Of a stretch of DNA of 39,721 nt, positions 23,528 to 32,800 are shown in pieces (the first letter of the stretch is position 1; the number at the start of each line of letters is the position of its first letter). A program made the translations under genes and the position numbers. Source of the DNA: Klenkia terrae (lineage in GTDB: Bacteria; Actinomycetota; Actinomycetes; Mycobacteriales; Geodermatophilaceae); assembly GCF_900491935.1 (NCBI RefSeq), contig NZ_UEXK01000004.1:3224128-3263848 (forward strand), given 5' to 3'. The notes below the pieces were generated by a model. It made no database searches and was not told the DNA's origin. It saw only the letters and a list, made by a program, of their open reading frames with translations.

Positions 23528-26281
23528 GTGCGCCGCATCATCGGGGGCCTGATCGCCTTCCTCGTCCTGACGGGGACCTTCCTCGTGCTCCCGGTCTACG
23601 CCGCTCCGACCGCCGGCGTACACCCCGTGGAGCCCTCGATCGACGAGGTTTCCCTCGGCTCGGTGATCGACCCGGCCCCGGACGCGATCGTCAGCACCGA
23701 CGGTGAGGTCCAGCCCGGTGGCGTGAGCGAGTCCGAGGCCACGGTCCTCCCCGGCAGCACCCCGACTGAGGCGTCACCCGAGACCACCCCGCCGCCGGAG
23801 TCGCCCTCGGCTCCGGCGGAGGTCACGTCAGCCCCGGAGGCCGTGGAAACCCCGGCTGGGTCGACCAGCCCCGGAGACCCGAACGAGACCGCGGCGCCGG
23901 CTGAGACGACGGCTTCGCCCCCGGCGCCCTCCGCGCCCGACGAGGAGGCCGTGAGCTCGGGCGAGGAGCTCCCGGGTGTGCCGGCGTTGACGGTCTCTCG
24001 GCCCTCCACGGACGACTTCTCAGCGGTCGGTGTGACCTGGGCTCTCTCGGAGGCGGTCACCGACGTGTCGGTGCAGATCCGGGTCAGGTCCGTGTCCGGG
24101 TCGTGGGGGTCGTGGACGACCCTGGAGGCAGACGACATCGAGCAGACGGAGTCCCCGGAGACCACCGGCAACGATGTCCGCGGCGGCACGGCGCCCTACT
24201 GGACCGGTGACTCGAACGGGGTCGAGGCGATCGTGCAGTCCGCCGAGGGGACGGTCCCCGAGGATGTGCGGCTGACCCTGATCGACCCTGGCACCAGCGC
24301 CGCTGACACGCTCCCGAGAGCCCCGGCTCCGCAGGACCAGGCGGGTGCCGCCACCTTCATGCCCGACATCGTGACCCGCGCGCAGTGGGGTGCCGACGAG
24401 TCGATCAGGACGTGGGATCCCGAGTACGCCCCGACCATCAAGGCCGCCACGATCCACCACACGGCGGACGGGAACAACTACACGGCCGCGCAGGTGCCGG
24501 CGATGATGCGGTCGATCTACGCCTTCCACACCCAGACCCGAGGCTGGGGGGACATCGGCTACAACGTCATCGTCGACAAGTACGGCCGCATCTTCGAGGG
24601 TCGCTACGGCGGTCTGAGCTCGACCGTCGTCGGCGCCCACGCCGGTGGGTTCAACACCGGCACCTTCGGTGTCTCCATGCTGGGCAACTACGCCGAGGTC
24701 GACACCCCTGCCGCGATGCTCGAGTCCATCGCGCAGGTCATCGCCTGGAAGTTGGCCATGTACGGCGTGAACCCCAACGGCTACACCCAGCTGACGTCGG
24801 GAGGCGGCGGCACCTCGCGCTACGCCGCCGGCGCCGTGGTCACGCTTCCCACGATCTTCGCCCACCGGGACGTCGGCAGCACGACTTGCCCCGGGCAGTA
24901 CGCCTACGACCGGATGGGACAGATCCGCGACCTCGTCGCGGCCAGGACGCCGGCTCCCGGCGGGAGCCCCGTCGGCAGCCTCGAGGTCATGGGCCTCAAC
25001 GGCAACCAGCTCGTCCTGTCCGGCTGGGTCTTCGACCCGGACTTCCCGCCGGGCGGCATCGCCGTGGCCGTCGACGTGGACGGCTCGCGGGCCGCGACGC
25101 TGGTCGCGACCGGGGCGCGTGCCGACGTCGCCGCCTCCTACCCGCAGGCGGGCCCCGACCACGGCTTCTCCGCCAGCGTGCCGCTGGCCGTGGGCAACCG
25201 CCGCGTGTGCGTGTACTTCCTCAACGCGTCCTCGAGCGGCCGTGACGTGTGGGTCACCTGCCGGATCGTCACGGTGAGTGCCGCCCCGCCGGCCTCCCAG
25301 CTGGGGGACAACCCGGTCGGTGCGATGGAGGACATCCGGGCCGCCGGCCGAGGCGTCACCCTGACGGGGTGGGCCTTCGACCCCAATACGCCCACCTCTC
25401 CCGTGGATGTGCACGTATGGGTCGACGGCGCGTACTCCGGGCTCTTCCCCGCTGACCGTCCCCGGTCCGACGTGGGTGCGCGGTACGCCGGGATCGGCGC
25501 TGCGCACGGCTTCTCCGCGACCGTCCCCATCGCGACACCGGGACAGCACCAGGTCTGCGGCTACGCCATCAACAAGGCCGCAGGCACGGTCAACCCGCTC
25601 CTGGGTTGCCGCACCGTGGACGTGGCGGCCTCGGCCTGGGACCCCCAGGGCAACCTGGAGACCGCGTCCGTGGCGGGCACCCAGTTGCGGGTGACGGGCT
25701 GGGCCTACGACGTCGACACCCCGTCGACCCCCTCCGCGGTGCACGTCTTCGTCGACGGCGCGTACGCCAAGACCCTGACCGCGGGTGGGTCGCGCCCCGA
25801 CGTGGCCGCAGTGTTCCCAGGATCCGGTGACCGGCACGGCTACGAGGGCACCGTCTTCGTGGGGGCCGGCCGGCACTCGGTCTGCGCGTTCTCGATCAAC
25901 AGCGGCTTCGGCACCGCCAACACCCTGGTCGGGTGTCGGTGGGTCGACATGCCCGCCGCCGCATCCGAGCCCACCGGGGGGCCGGACGTCCTGGCTCCGA
26001 CCCGGGAGGGCGTGGTCGTGTCGGGCTGGGCGATCGATCCCGACGCCTTGGGGACCGCCATCGACGTCCACGTGTACGTCGACGGACGCGGCTTCGGACG
26101 AGCGGTCGCGGGTGAGGACCGTCCCGACGTGGGTGCCGCGTTCACCGAGGCGGGTCCGCGGCACGGCTTCCGACTGCCGGTCAGCCTCGTGCCGGGTCGT
26201 CACGAGGTGTGCGTGTTCGCCATCAATGTGGGGCCCGGTGTCACCAACCCGCGACTGGGCTGTCGGACCGTCACCGTCTAG
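23528..26281 (+). CDS. Secreted PGRP-type N-acetylmuramoyl-L-alanine amidase with four C-terminal repeats
   Basis: A 917-residue exported protein. The signal peptide (1–25) ends LPVYA. A Pro/Glu/Thr-rich linker (about 35–150) and a beta-type region (about 155–265, with WGSWTTLE) follow. The PGRP/Amidase_2 domain (about 280–478) opens with TRAQWGADE. Zinc ligands are His310 in IHHTADG, His446 in FAHRDVG and Cys454 in TTCPG, the set expected for an active amidase that cuts between muramic acid and the stem peptide. Four repeats of about 105 residues close the protein (about 479–585, 593–699, 704–808, 814–917). The GTG at 23528 has ACGGAGGA upstream. Together with rmlBD and LCP it suggests wall-polymer remodelling; the repeats probably target it to the surface. 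Confidence 0.92.
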   Translation: MRRIIGGLIAFLVLTGTFLVLPVYAAPTAGVHPVEPSIDEVSLGSVIDPAPDAIVSTDGEVQPGGVSESEATVLPGSTPTEASPETTPPPESPSAPAEVTSAPEAVETPAGSTSPGDPNETAAPAETTASPPAPSAPDEEAVSSGEELPGVPALTVSRPSTDDFSAVGVTWALSEAVTDVSVQIRVRSVSGSWGSWTTLEADDIEQTESPETTGNDVRGGTAPYWTGDSNGVEAIVQSAEGTVPEDVRLTLIDPGTSAADTLPRAPAPQDQAGAATFMPDIVTRAQWGADESIRTWDPEYAPTIKAATIHHTADGNNYTAAQVPAMMRSIYAFHTQTRGWGDIGYNVIVDKYGRIFEGRYGGLSSTVVGAHAGGFNTGTFGVSMLGNYAEVDTPAAMLESIAQVIAWKLAMYGVNPNGYTQLTSGGGGTSRYAAGAVVTLPTIFAHRDVGSTTCPGQYAYDRMGQIRDLVAARTPAPGGSPVGSLEVMGLNGNQLVLSGWVFDPDFPPGGIAVAVDVDGSRAATLVATGARADVAASYPQAGPDHGFSASVPLAVGNRRVCVYFLNASSSGRDVWVTCRIVTVSAAPPASQLGDNPVGAMEDIRAAGRGVTLTGWAFDPNTPTSPVDVHVWVDGAYSGLFPADRPRSDVGARYAGIGAAHGFSATVPIATPGQHQVCGYAINKAAGTVNPLLGCRTVDVAASAWDPQGNLETASVAGTQLRVTGWAYDVDTPSTPSAVHVFVDGAYAKTLTAGGSRPDVAAVFPGSGDRHGYEGTVFVGAGRHSVCAFSINSGFGTANTLVGCRWVDMPAAASEPTGGPDVLAPTREGVVVSGWAIDPDALGTAIDVHVYVDGRGFGRAVAGEDRPDVGAAFTEAGPRHGFRLPVSLVPGRHEVCVFAINVGPGVTNPRLGCRTVTV
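24962..26278 (+). repeat. Four diverged copies of a roughly 105-residue repeat domain
   Basis: Units start near 24962, 25304, 25637 and 25967. Shared features are G..V.V.GWA.DPD, VHV.VDG, a RPDV or equivalent with Phe/Tyr-Pro, a HGF/HGY motif, and VC.(Y/F).(I/L)N followed 15–18 residues later by a second Cys in GCR.V. The DNA copies are diverged, unlike the almost identical pair at 1–624. Confidence 0.85.
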
Positions 26282-26328
26282 CTGTACCCGGCCAGGACGT
26301 CGGTGTCGTCTGAGCCTCTTGATCGCAG

Positions 26329-26385
26329 GAGAACCTCCGAGTGGGGTGTGGCTTGTCTGAGGCACACATTCACTCGGAGGTTCTC
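26329..26385. repeat. 15-bp perfect inverted repeat ahead of the transposase remnant
   Basis: Bases 26329–26343 (GAGAACCTCCGAGTG) are the exact reverse complement of 26371–26385, with 27 bases between. The right arm ends directly before the GTG that begins the transposase remnant, so this may be the left-end region of the element or a hairpin guarding its start. No matching copy is seen at the other side of the remnant. Confidence 0.6.
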
Positions 26386-26744
26386 GTGTCCCAAGCTAAT
26401 GCCCGCACGACCCCGCTGGGCGGGCTGCTGATCGTGCATCGGGCCGCCTCGGGGTGCCGTTGGCGCACATCGCGGTGGCGATGGGTGTCTCCCGCGAGTG
26501 CGTGCGAGTCTGAGCGCCCAGCTAGGCACCAAGCAGAAGTTCATCCGCCCGCGCTGCCCCTGGCGGAACGGGAAGGTCGAACGACTCGACCGCACCGTGC
26601 CACCGAATGGGCCCGCGACAGCCCTGGACCAGCAACGATGCCCGCACCTCCGCCCGTGGCGGCCTGCTCGAGCACTTCAACACTCAGCGCCGCCACTCGG
26701 CACTCGGAGGCACGCCACCGATCAGTCGACTGGCACCAACGTGA
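26386..26744 (+). pseudogene. Degraded IS481-family transposase
   Basis: The left piece begins GTG at 26386 and reads MSQANARTTPLGGLLIVHR, then after a frameshift the LAHIAVAMGVSREC-type helix-turn-helix of IS481 transposases. The middle, including the catalytic domain with both aspartates, is missing. The right piece reads LGTKQKFIRPRCPWRNGKVE (carrying the family's catalytic Glu). After another shift it reads RQPWTSNDART, LLEHFNTQRRHSALGGTPP and SRLAPT, to a TGA at 26742–26744. It cannot make a working transposase. It lies in the 679-base stretch between the amidase and the glycan locus; apart from this remnant and hairpins I see nothing else coding there. Confidence 0.85.
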
Positions 26745-26783
26745 TGACTCGGTACATCCAGCACCGGTCGCGGCGGGACCGAC

Positions 26784-26822
26784 GGGTGCCGCGGGGGCAG
26801 CACGTCGGCCCCCGCGGCACCC
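26784..26822. terminator. Strong GC hairpin, probable terminator
   Basis: A perfect 15-bp stem (26784–26798 with 26808–26822) with a nine-base loop. No T-tract follows. A second, weaker stem CGCGGG/CCCGCG lies at 26855–26860 and 26870–26875. Both are upstream of the DUF2142 gene and could end transcription coming from the amidase or the IS remnant. Confidence 0.6.
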
Positions 26823-26960
26823 ATTGGACCGAGGACGACGGGACGGCGGTGCGCCGCGGGTGGGCGCCCCCCGCGTGAGAGGGTGGTCCGGCCCGGAGTG
26901 GCCGAGCGTGCCCGTTCCGGCTGCCGCCCGGTGTCCAGCAGCCGACATCCAGGAGTTCCC

Positions 26961-28577
26961 GTGCGTGGCCGTGTGATGCCCTTGTCCGGACGGCTGCGGT
27001 GGCTCGTCCTCTTCGTCGCCTTGTCGGCGTTGGGCGGTGTTTGGGCCGTGGCCACCCCGCTCTACGGGGTGCCTGACGAACCCGCGCACGCCGTCTACTC
27101 GGCCGCAGCCGTCCGGGGTGAATTGTTCGAGCCGGGGGACGGCAACCGGGTCGAAGTCCGGGTCCCGGCCGACTTCGCGGCCGCCGGCGCCGTCCCGGTC
27201 TGTTACGCCTTCCAACCTGAGGTCCCGGCAGGGTGCGCCGCTGCCTACCCCGACGTCGACGGGGAGGCATCAGTCGTGACGACGGCGGGGCGGTACCCAC
27301 CGGCTTACTACCTCTACGCAGGGTTGGCCACGTTCGTCGACAGCGGCGCCCAGACCGTCTACCTGATGCGACTGCTGACGGCGGTCCTCGTCGGTGCGCT
27401 CCTCGCCTCGGCTACCTGTTCGGTCCTCGATCGGCGGCGCGCCCCCTGGACGAGCCTGGGATTGGCCCTGGCCGGCACCCCGATGCTCTTCTTCTTCGCT
27501 GGGGCGGTGAACCCGCAGGCCCCGGAGATTGCAGCTGCGGTCCTGCTGTGGACGTCGGGGGCCGCCCTGTTGGTGACGCTGCGGGCCGACCCTGGGCGGC
27601 AGTTGCGCCTGCGCGACCCCCTGGTCCGACGGGTAGTGGTGGGTGCGGCGGTCCTCAGCCTCGCCCGACCCCTGTCGTTGCTGTGGCTTGCTCTCGTCGT
27701 GGCGTGCTTGCTCGGTGCGTTCGCGACGGCTCCCGCCCTCCGTGCGATCGTTACGTCGCGCGCCGGCGTCGTCGGCGCGGTGGTCGTGGGGATCACCAGC
27801 CTGACGACCCTTGGTTGGGTGCTGGTCCGGGACTCGCTGATCCAGCAAGACGTACCCATCTTCGCCGACCTGCCCTTCTCGCAGGCAGTCATCACTGCCG
27901 TAGAGAAGGCCGACAACGAGTACCGCGAGATGATCGGGGTGTTCGGGTGGCGTGACAATGCGGCTCCTGGGATCGCCTACGTGGTCTTCACCCTGCTGCT
28001 CGGCTCCCTGCTGCTGGTCGGCTCGTCGGGTGCCCGGCGTCGGCAGCTCGCGGTGCTCGCCGCACTGGCGGGTGTGGTGCTCCTGCTACCCGGGGTCTTG
28101 GACCTCAGCGAGTACGAGTCCAGCGCCTTCGCCTGGCAGGGCCGCTACACCCTGCCCATCGCGGTCGGAGTCCCCCTCCTGCTCGGTTTCTTCGCAGACG
28201 AGAGGGGTCAGCGTCGGGTCGACCTGGGGGTGACAGTTGACCACTCGATGCGTCGGGTGGCCCTCGCGTTCGGCGCCGGTCTCGTCGTCGTCCACGTCGC
28301 TGCGTTCGTGGGGGCTCTCAACCGGAACGTGCACGGGGTCAGTGGGTGGTGGTTCGTGTCGCAGCCCGGTTGGGTCCCGCCCCTGCCGTCCTGGCTCCTG
28401 GTCGCGGGCTGCGTTGTCGTGTGCTGCTCCTTGGCAGCCGGGCTGGTCGGAGTGGTCGGATCACAGGCCGATCGCCCGGCTGGGGGGCGCTCGGTACGAC
28501 CGCCGGAGCAGACAGGCCTCGGAACCGGTGCGGCTCCCGTGGACCGGGTCGATCAGTCGGAGGCCACCCGGCGATAG
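26961..28577 (+). CDS. DUF2142 family polytopic membrane protein
   Basis: A 538-residue integral membrane protein with roughly ten to twelve hydrophobic helices. The first helix is followed by the characteristic PLYGVPDEPAHAVYSAAAVRGE segment of DUF2142 proteins, and a large outside loop precedes TTAGRYPPAYYLYAG. Such proteins are found in surface-polysaccharide loci and resemble GT-C glycosyltransferases in layout; a polyprenyl-sugar-dependent transferase role is inference. The GTG at 26961 is chosen because AGGAG sits five bases upstream; the ATG at 26976 is the alternative. Its last 25 bases overlap the end of the convergent GT4 gene. Confidence 0.85.
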   Translation: MRGRVMPLSGRLRWLVLFVALSALGGVWAVATPLYGVPDEPAHAVYSAAAVRGELFEPGDGNRVEVRVPADFAAAGAVPVCYAFQPEVPAGCAAAYPDVDGEASVVTTAGRYPPAYYLYAGLATFVDSGAQTVYLMRLLTAVLVGALLASATCSVLDRRRAPWTSLGLALAGTPMLFFFAGAVNPQAPEIAAAVLLWTSGAALLVTLRADPGRQLRLRDPLVRRVVVGAAVLSLARPLSLLWLALVVACLLGAFATAPALRAIVTSRAGVVGAVVVGITSLTTLGWVLVRDSLIQQDVPIFADLPFSQAVITAVEKADNEYREMIGVFGWRDNAAPGIAYVVFTLLLGSLLLVGSSGARRRQLAVLAALAGVVLLLPGVLDLSEYESSAFAWQGRYTLPIAVGVPLLLGFFADERGQRRVDLGVTVDHSMRRVALAFGAGLVVVHVAAFVGALNRNVHGVSGWWFVSQPGWVPPLPSWLLVAGCVVVCCSLAAGLVGVVGSQADRPAGGRSVRPPEQTGLGTGAAPVDRVDQSEATRR

Positions 28578-29677
28578 GCCTCGAGCGTGGCGGCACCGGT
28601 CACCCGCCACGTGTACGCCGCGGCGTGCCGACGGCGTGCGTCTGCCACCGGGGCGTCGGGAACTGCAGCGCCCGCCGCGGCGACGGCGGCCGCCAGGGCG
28701 TCCCGGTCGCCGGTCGGTACGAACCGAGCCGCCCCCGGGGTGTCGCCCAGCACCTCCCTGGTGACGGGCAGGTCGCTCGCGACGACCGGGACCCCGCAGG
28801 CGAAGGCCTCCAACGGCGGCAGTCCGAACCCCTCGTAGGAGGTGGGGAAGAGCAAGGCGGTGGACCCGGCGACGATCGACTGCAGGTCACGGTCGGGCCG
28901 GTGCCCCGTAAAGACGACCTTCTCGGCCGGGATACCGCGGGTGTCGAGCGCGGGCCCCCACCCGGGAGGTCCCACCAGGACGAGCGCAGGGACCTCGGGG
29001 TCGCTGCTGAGGACCTGCCGGTAGGCCGACAGCAACAGCGGCAGGTTCTTCCTGGGTTCAAGGTTGCCGACCACGACGAACCAGCGCTCGGGGAGGCCCA
29101 GCCGGGCCCGGGCGGCAGCATCTGGGGGCCGGGCGCGAGCCCAGCTCGGGCCTACCCCCAGGGGAGTGACAACCACCCGGTCTGCGGGGAGCCGGTACTC
29201 CTCGACGACCTCGTCGGCCACCGCCCTGCTGGGGGTGAGGACGACGCCAGCTCGCCGGATGCTGCGGGGCACCAGCTCCCGGTACGCACGCGCGGCGGCG
29301 GTCACGGTGGCCGGGGACCGCAGGAAGGACAGGTCGTGCACGGTGACCACCCCGGCGGCACGGCCAGGAGGCGGCAGGACGAAATTGGTTCCGTGCACCA
29401 CGTTGGTCCGCCCGGTGAGCCGGTCGAACGCCGGGTGCTCCGACCTGGCCCAGGCCCTCTGCAGGAGACGAGCGGGCATCGGGGCGCCCACGCCGGACAC
29501 CCCGTCCGGGAGCAGGTCCGCCAGTCGTGCCTGGCCCCGTACGGTGACCACCGCGGCGGCCAGGCGGAGGTCGGGTGCGTCCGCCGCGGACGCCAGGTCG
29601 TGCAGCAGGGCATCGACGTACCGCCCTACGCCTGTCCTGGGTCCCAGCAGAGGGGTCGCGTCGAGGGTCACGCGCAT
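28553..29677 (-). CDS. Glycosyltransferase family 4 (GT-B)
   Basis: A 374-residue retaining GT-B enzyme. The N-terminal half starts MRVTLDATPLLGPRTGVGRY, the usual glycine loop, and has VVHGTNFVLPP and VTVHDLSFL. The C-terminal half has FVVVGNLEPRKNLPLLLSAY and the nucleotide-sugar EX7E motif in YEGFGLPPLEAF (Glu282 and Glu290). It resembles mannosyl- or rhamnosyltransferases of O-antigen clusters; the sugar is not predictable. The ATG at 29677 was chosen by the family start. It is divergent from the large GT gene (131-base gap) and its stop overlaps the DUF2142 gene by 25 bases. Confidence 0.9.
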   Translation of the reverse strand: MRVTLDATPLLGPRTGVGRYVDALLHDLASAADAPDLRLAAAVVTVRGQARLADLLPDGVSGVGAPMPARLLQRAWARSEHPAFDRLTGRTNVVHGTNFVLPPPGRAAGVVTVHDLSFLRSPATVTAAARAYRELVPRSIRRAGVVLTPSRAVADEVVEEYRLPADRVVVTPLGVGPSWARARPPDAAARARLGLPERWFVVVGNLEPRKNLPLLLSAYRQVLSSDPEVPALVLVGPPGWGPALDTRGIPAEKVVFTGHRPDRDLQSIVAGSTALLFPTSYEGFGLPPLEAFACGVPVVASDLPVTREVLGDTPGAARFVPTGDRDALAAAVAAAGAAVPDAPVADARRRHAAAYTWRVTGAATLEAYRRVASD

Positions 29678-29808
29678 GGGCACCCCTGGGCCACAGACCC
29701 GTGCCGCATCGGACGGTACGTTGGGTCGCCGGGCGTCGGGCGCCCCCTCTGCGTGGGCCCGTCCGACCGACCGCTCATATGCCGTCCACCCCACAGGAGT
29801 CGTTCATC

Positions 29809-32800
29809 GTGACCTCCCCCACCGAAGGCAGTACCGAGGGTACGGAGTCCGCCACCCCGGTCCCGGGGGAGGGCGTCGACGCGACCCCGCCCCAGGCGAC
29901 TGCTAACGGCTTGCCCGAGCCCGCTCCGGTGGCACCGCCAGGCCCCCGGCCACGGCTTCGTGCCCGGGTGCGGGAGACCGTGAAGCAACGTCTGCCCGAG
30001 GGCAGTCGACAGCGGCTGGCCGCGAAGGCGGGCCTGTCGACCTACCGCGAGCTGCTCAACACCGCTTCCACGATCCGGTCGCTGTGGACTGCACCCGGCC
30101 TTGCTGAGCCTTCTGCGCCAACCTACCGAACCTGGTTGAAGGACCACGAGGTGACTGGGGAGCAGTCCGACGCCCAGCGCGAGTCCTCTGCTGCCGCAGC
30201 CTGCCCCGTCACGGTGCAGGTGGTGATTCTCCCGGGCCAGGGGACCGTCGACAGCACTCTTGACTCGCTGCGCGCTCAGAGCTGGGCTCACTGGACGGCG
30301 GTCGTCTGTCGGCCGGACCTCAGCGCGGCGTCGACCGCCCCCGTCTCGGGGCAGGTCGTGGATGCCGGGGGCGTGGTCGTCGACAGCGTCAACACCCACG
30401 TGCAGCACGGCTCAGCTGACCTGGTGGTCCTGCTGGAGGCCGGGGACCGTCTGCGCCCGGACTGCCTGTACCAGGTGGCCGCGGCAGCGCACCGTGACCC
30501 CCTGGTCGACATCGTCACCTGGGACGACGACGTGCTCACGGAGGGCCGGCCGGCCCAGCCGCTCTTCCGTCCGTCCTGGTCTCCCGAGATGCTGCTCGGC
30601 GCACCGTACGTAGGCCGGGCCTTCGCCATCCGCCGGGCGCGCTTCCTCGCCGCCGGCGGCCTGCGCGTCGAGGCCGGACAGGCTCTGCACTGGGACCTCC
30701 TCCTCCGTTCGGACTGCGAGGCCGAGCGCGTCACCCGTGTCACCCGGGTCCTCAGCAGCGTGCCGGCCCGGCCGGTCCTGCCCGCCCTCGACGCCGTGCA
30801 CGCCGTCCAGCAGCACCTGGACCGCAACGGCGTGGCCGCGCGCGCGGAGTCCGCCGGGCCGAGCCGGGTGCGCCTGCGCTGGACCCCGCAGGAGTGGCCC
30901 TCGGTCAGCATCGTCATCCCGACGCGGCACAACCGCCCGATGCTGTCGACCTGTCTGCCGTCGCTGGCGCGGACGGACTACCCCGCTTTCGAGGTGGTCA
31001 TCGTGGACAACGGCGGCCAGACCCCGGAGAACGAGGCGTGGTACGCCGCCCGCGAGGACGGCTTCCCGACCGAGGTGCTGTGGTGGCACGAGCAGCCCTT
31101 CAACTACTCGGCCGTCAACAACGCCGCGGTCCGCACCAGCAACGGGGAGGTGCTGGTCTTCCTCAACGACGACACCGAGGTGCTCGACCCGCTCTGGCTG
31201 CAGGAGCTCGTCGGGTGGGCCACCCAGCCGGACGTCGGCGTCGCGGGGCTCCAGCTCACCGGTCCCGACGGCGCCATCCAGCACGCCGGTGTGGTCCTGG
31301 GCATGGGCGGGTTCGCCGACCACGTCTTCGAGGGCATGGCCCCGGGCAGCGACTCCATCTACGGGCCTACCGACTGGTACCGCAACGTGCTGGCTGTCAC
31401 GGGGGCCTGCCTCGCCGTGCGGCGCGAGGTCTTCGACCACGCCGGCGGTTTCGACGAGCGGTTCGTGCTGTGCGGCTCCGACGTCGCCCTCGGCCTGGAC
31501 ACCCACCTGGACGGCAAGCGCAACGTCTGCTCCCCCTACGCGGGGATCCGGCACCTGGAGTCGGCCACCCGGGGGACCACGGTGCCCACCGAGGACTTCT
31601 TCGCCAGCTACTGGAAGTACAACACCTGGCTGTTCGGGGGCGACCCGTACTGGAGCCCCAGCCTGTCGCTGAGCAGCCGGGAGCCCCAGCTGCGCAGCCG
31701 CTTCGAGCCCAGTCCCGGGCAGCGGTTGGCCGGGCCGCTGGGCAGGGACTTCACCGCCTTCCGGCAGCGCAACGACGCCGCCGAGTCGCGGATGCTCGCT
31801 GACATGTGCCGGGCTCTGCCCTCCGACGTCCGGGCGGTGGAGGACCTGCACGCGCAGAACGCCGAGCCGTTCCAGGTGAGGACCGTCAACTGGTTCATCC
31901 CGGACATCGACAGCCCGTTCTACGGCGGGATCAACTCCGCGCTGCGGATCGCGGACGAGCTCGCGCGCAACCACGGCGTCGAGAACCGGTTCGTCGTCTG
32001 GGGCAGTCCGCCCGACCACTTCGTGCGGTCGGCGCTGGCCGCGGCCTTCCCTTCCCTGGCCGACTCCACCATCGTCTTCTTCGACGGATCGCAGGGCGAC
32101 CTGGCCAAGGTGCCCAAGGCCGACGTGGGCATCGCCACCCTGTGGGTGACGGCGTACGCGCTGGCACACGCGCCGAACATGCGTCGCAAGTTCTACCTGA
32201 TCCAGGACTTCGAGCCGATGTTCTACCCGGCGAGCACGCTGTACGCGCTGGCAGAGGAGACCTACAAGCTCGGCCTGTACGGGTTGTGCAACACCGACAA
32301 CCTGCGGCAGATCTACGCCGGGGACTACGGCGGCCGCGGCATGAGCTTCGCCCCCGCCGTCGACGACACCGTCTTCCATGCCCGGTGGCGGCACCAGCGG
32401 ACCCCGGGGTCGCCCGTCACCGTCTTCGTCTACGCCCGGCCGGGGCACTGGCGGAACTGCTGGGAGATGGCATCCCTCGCCCTCGAGGAGCTCAAGCGCC
32501 GGATGGGCGACGGGGTCCGGATCGTGACCGCCGGTGCCTGGGCCGCGGGCCAAGGGGCCGATGAGGACATCAAGCCCCTGGGGCTGCTCCCCTACCGCGC
32601 CACCGGTGAGCTGTACCGGAACAGCGACGTCGGGCTGGCGCTCACGGTGTCCAAGCACCCGTCGTACCTGCCGTTGGAGTTGATGGCCTGCGGCGTGCCG
32701 GTCGTGGCCTTCGACAACCCGTGGGGGCACTGGATCCTCGAGCACGAGGAGAACAGCCTGCTGGCCAAGCGGACCGCGGACGACCTGGCCGACCAGCTGG

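Noticed and set aside
26341-26976. Single open frame running through the IS remnant to the DUF2142 gene
   Set aside because: It mixes transposase fragments from different frames and non-coding hairpins; the pseudogene reading explains the similarity better.
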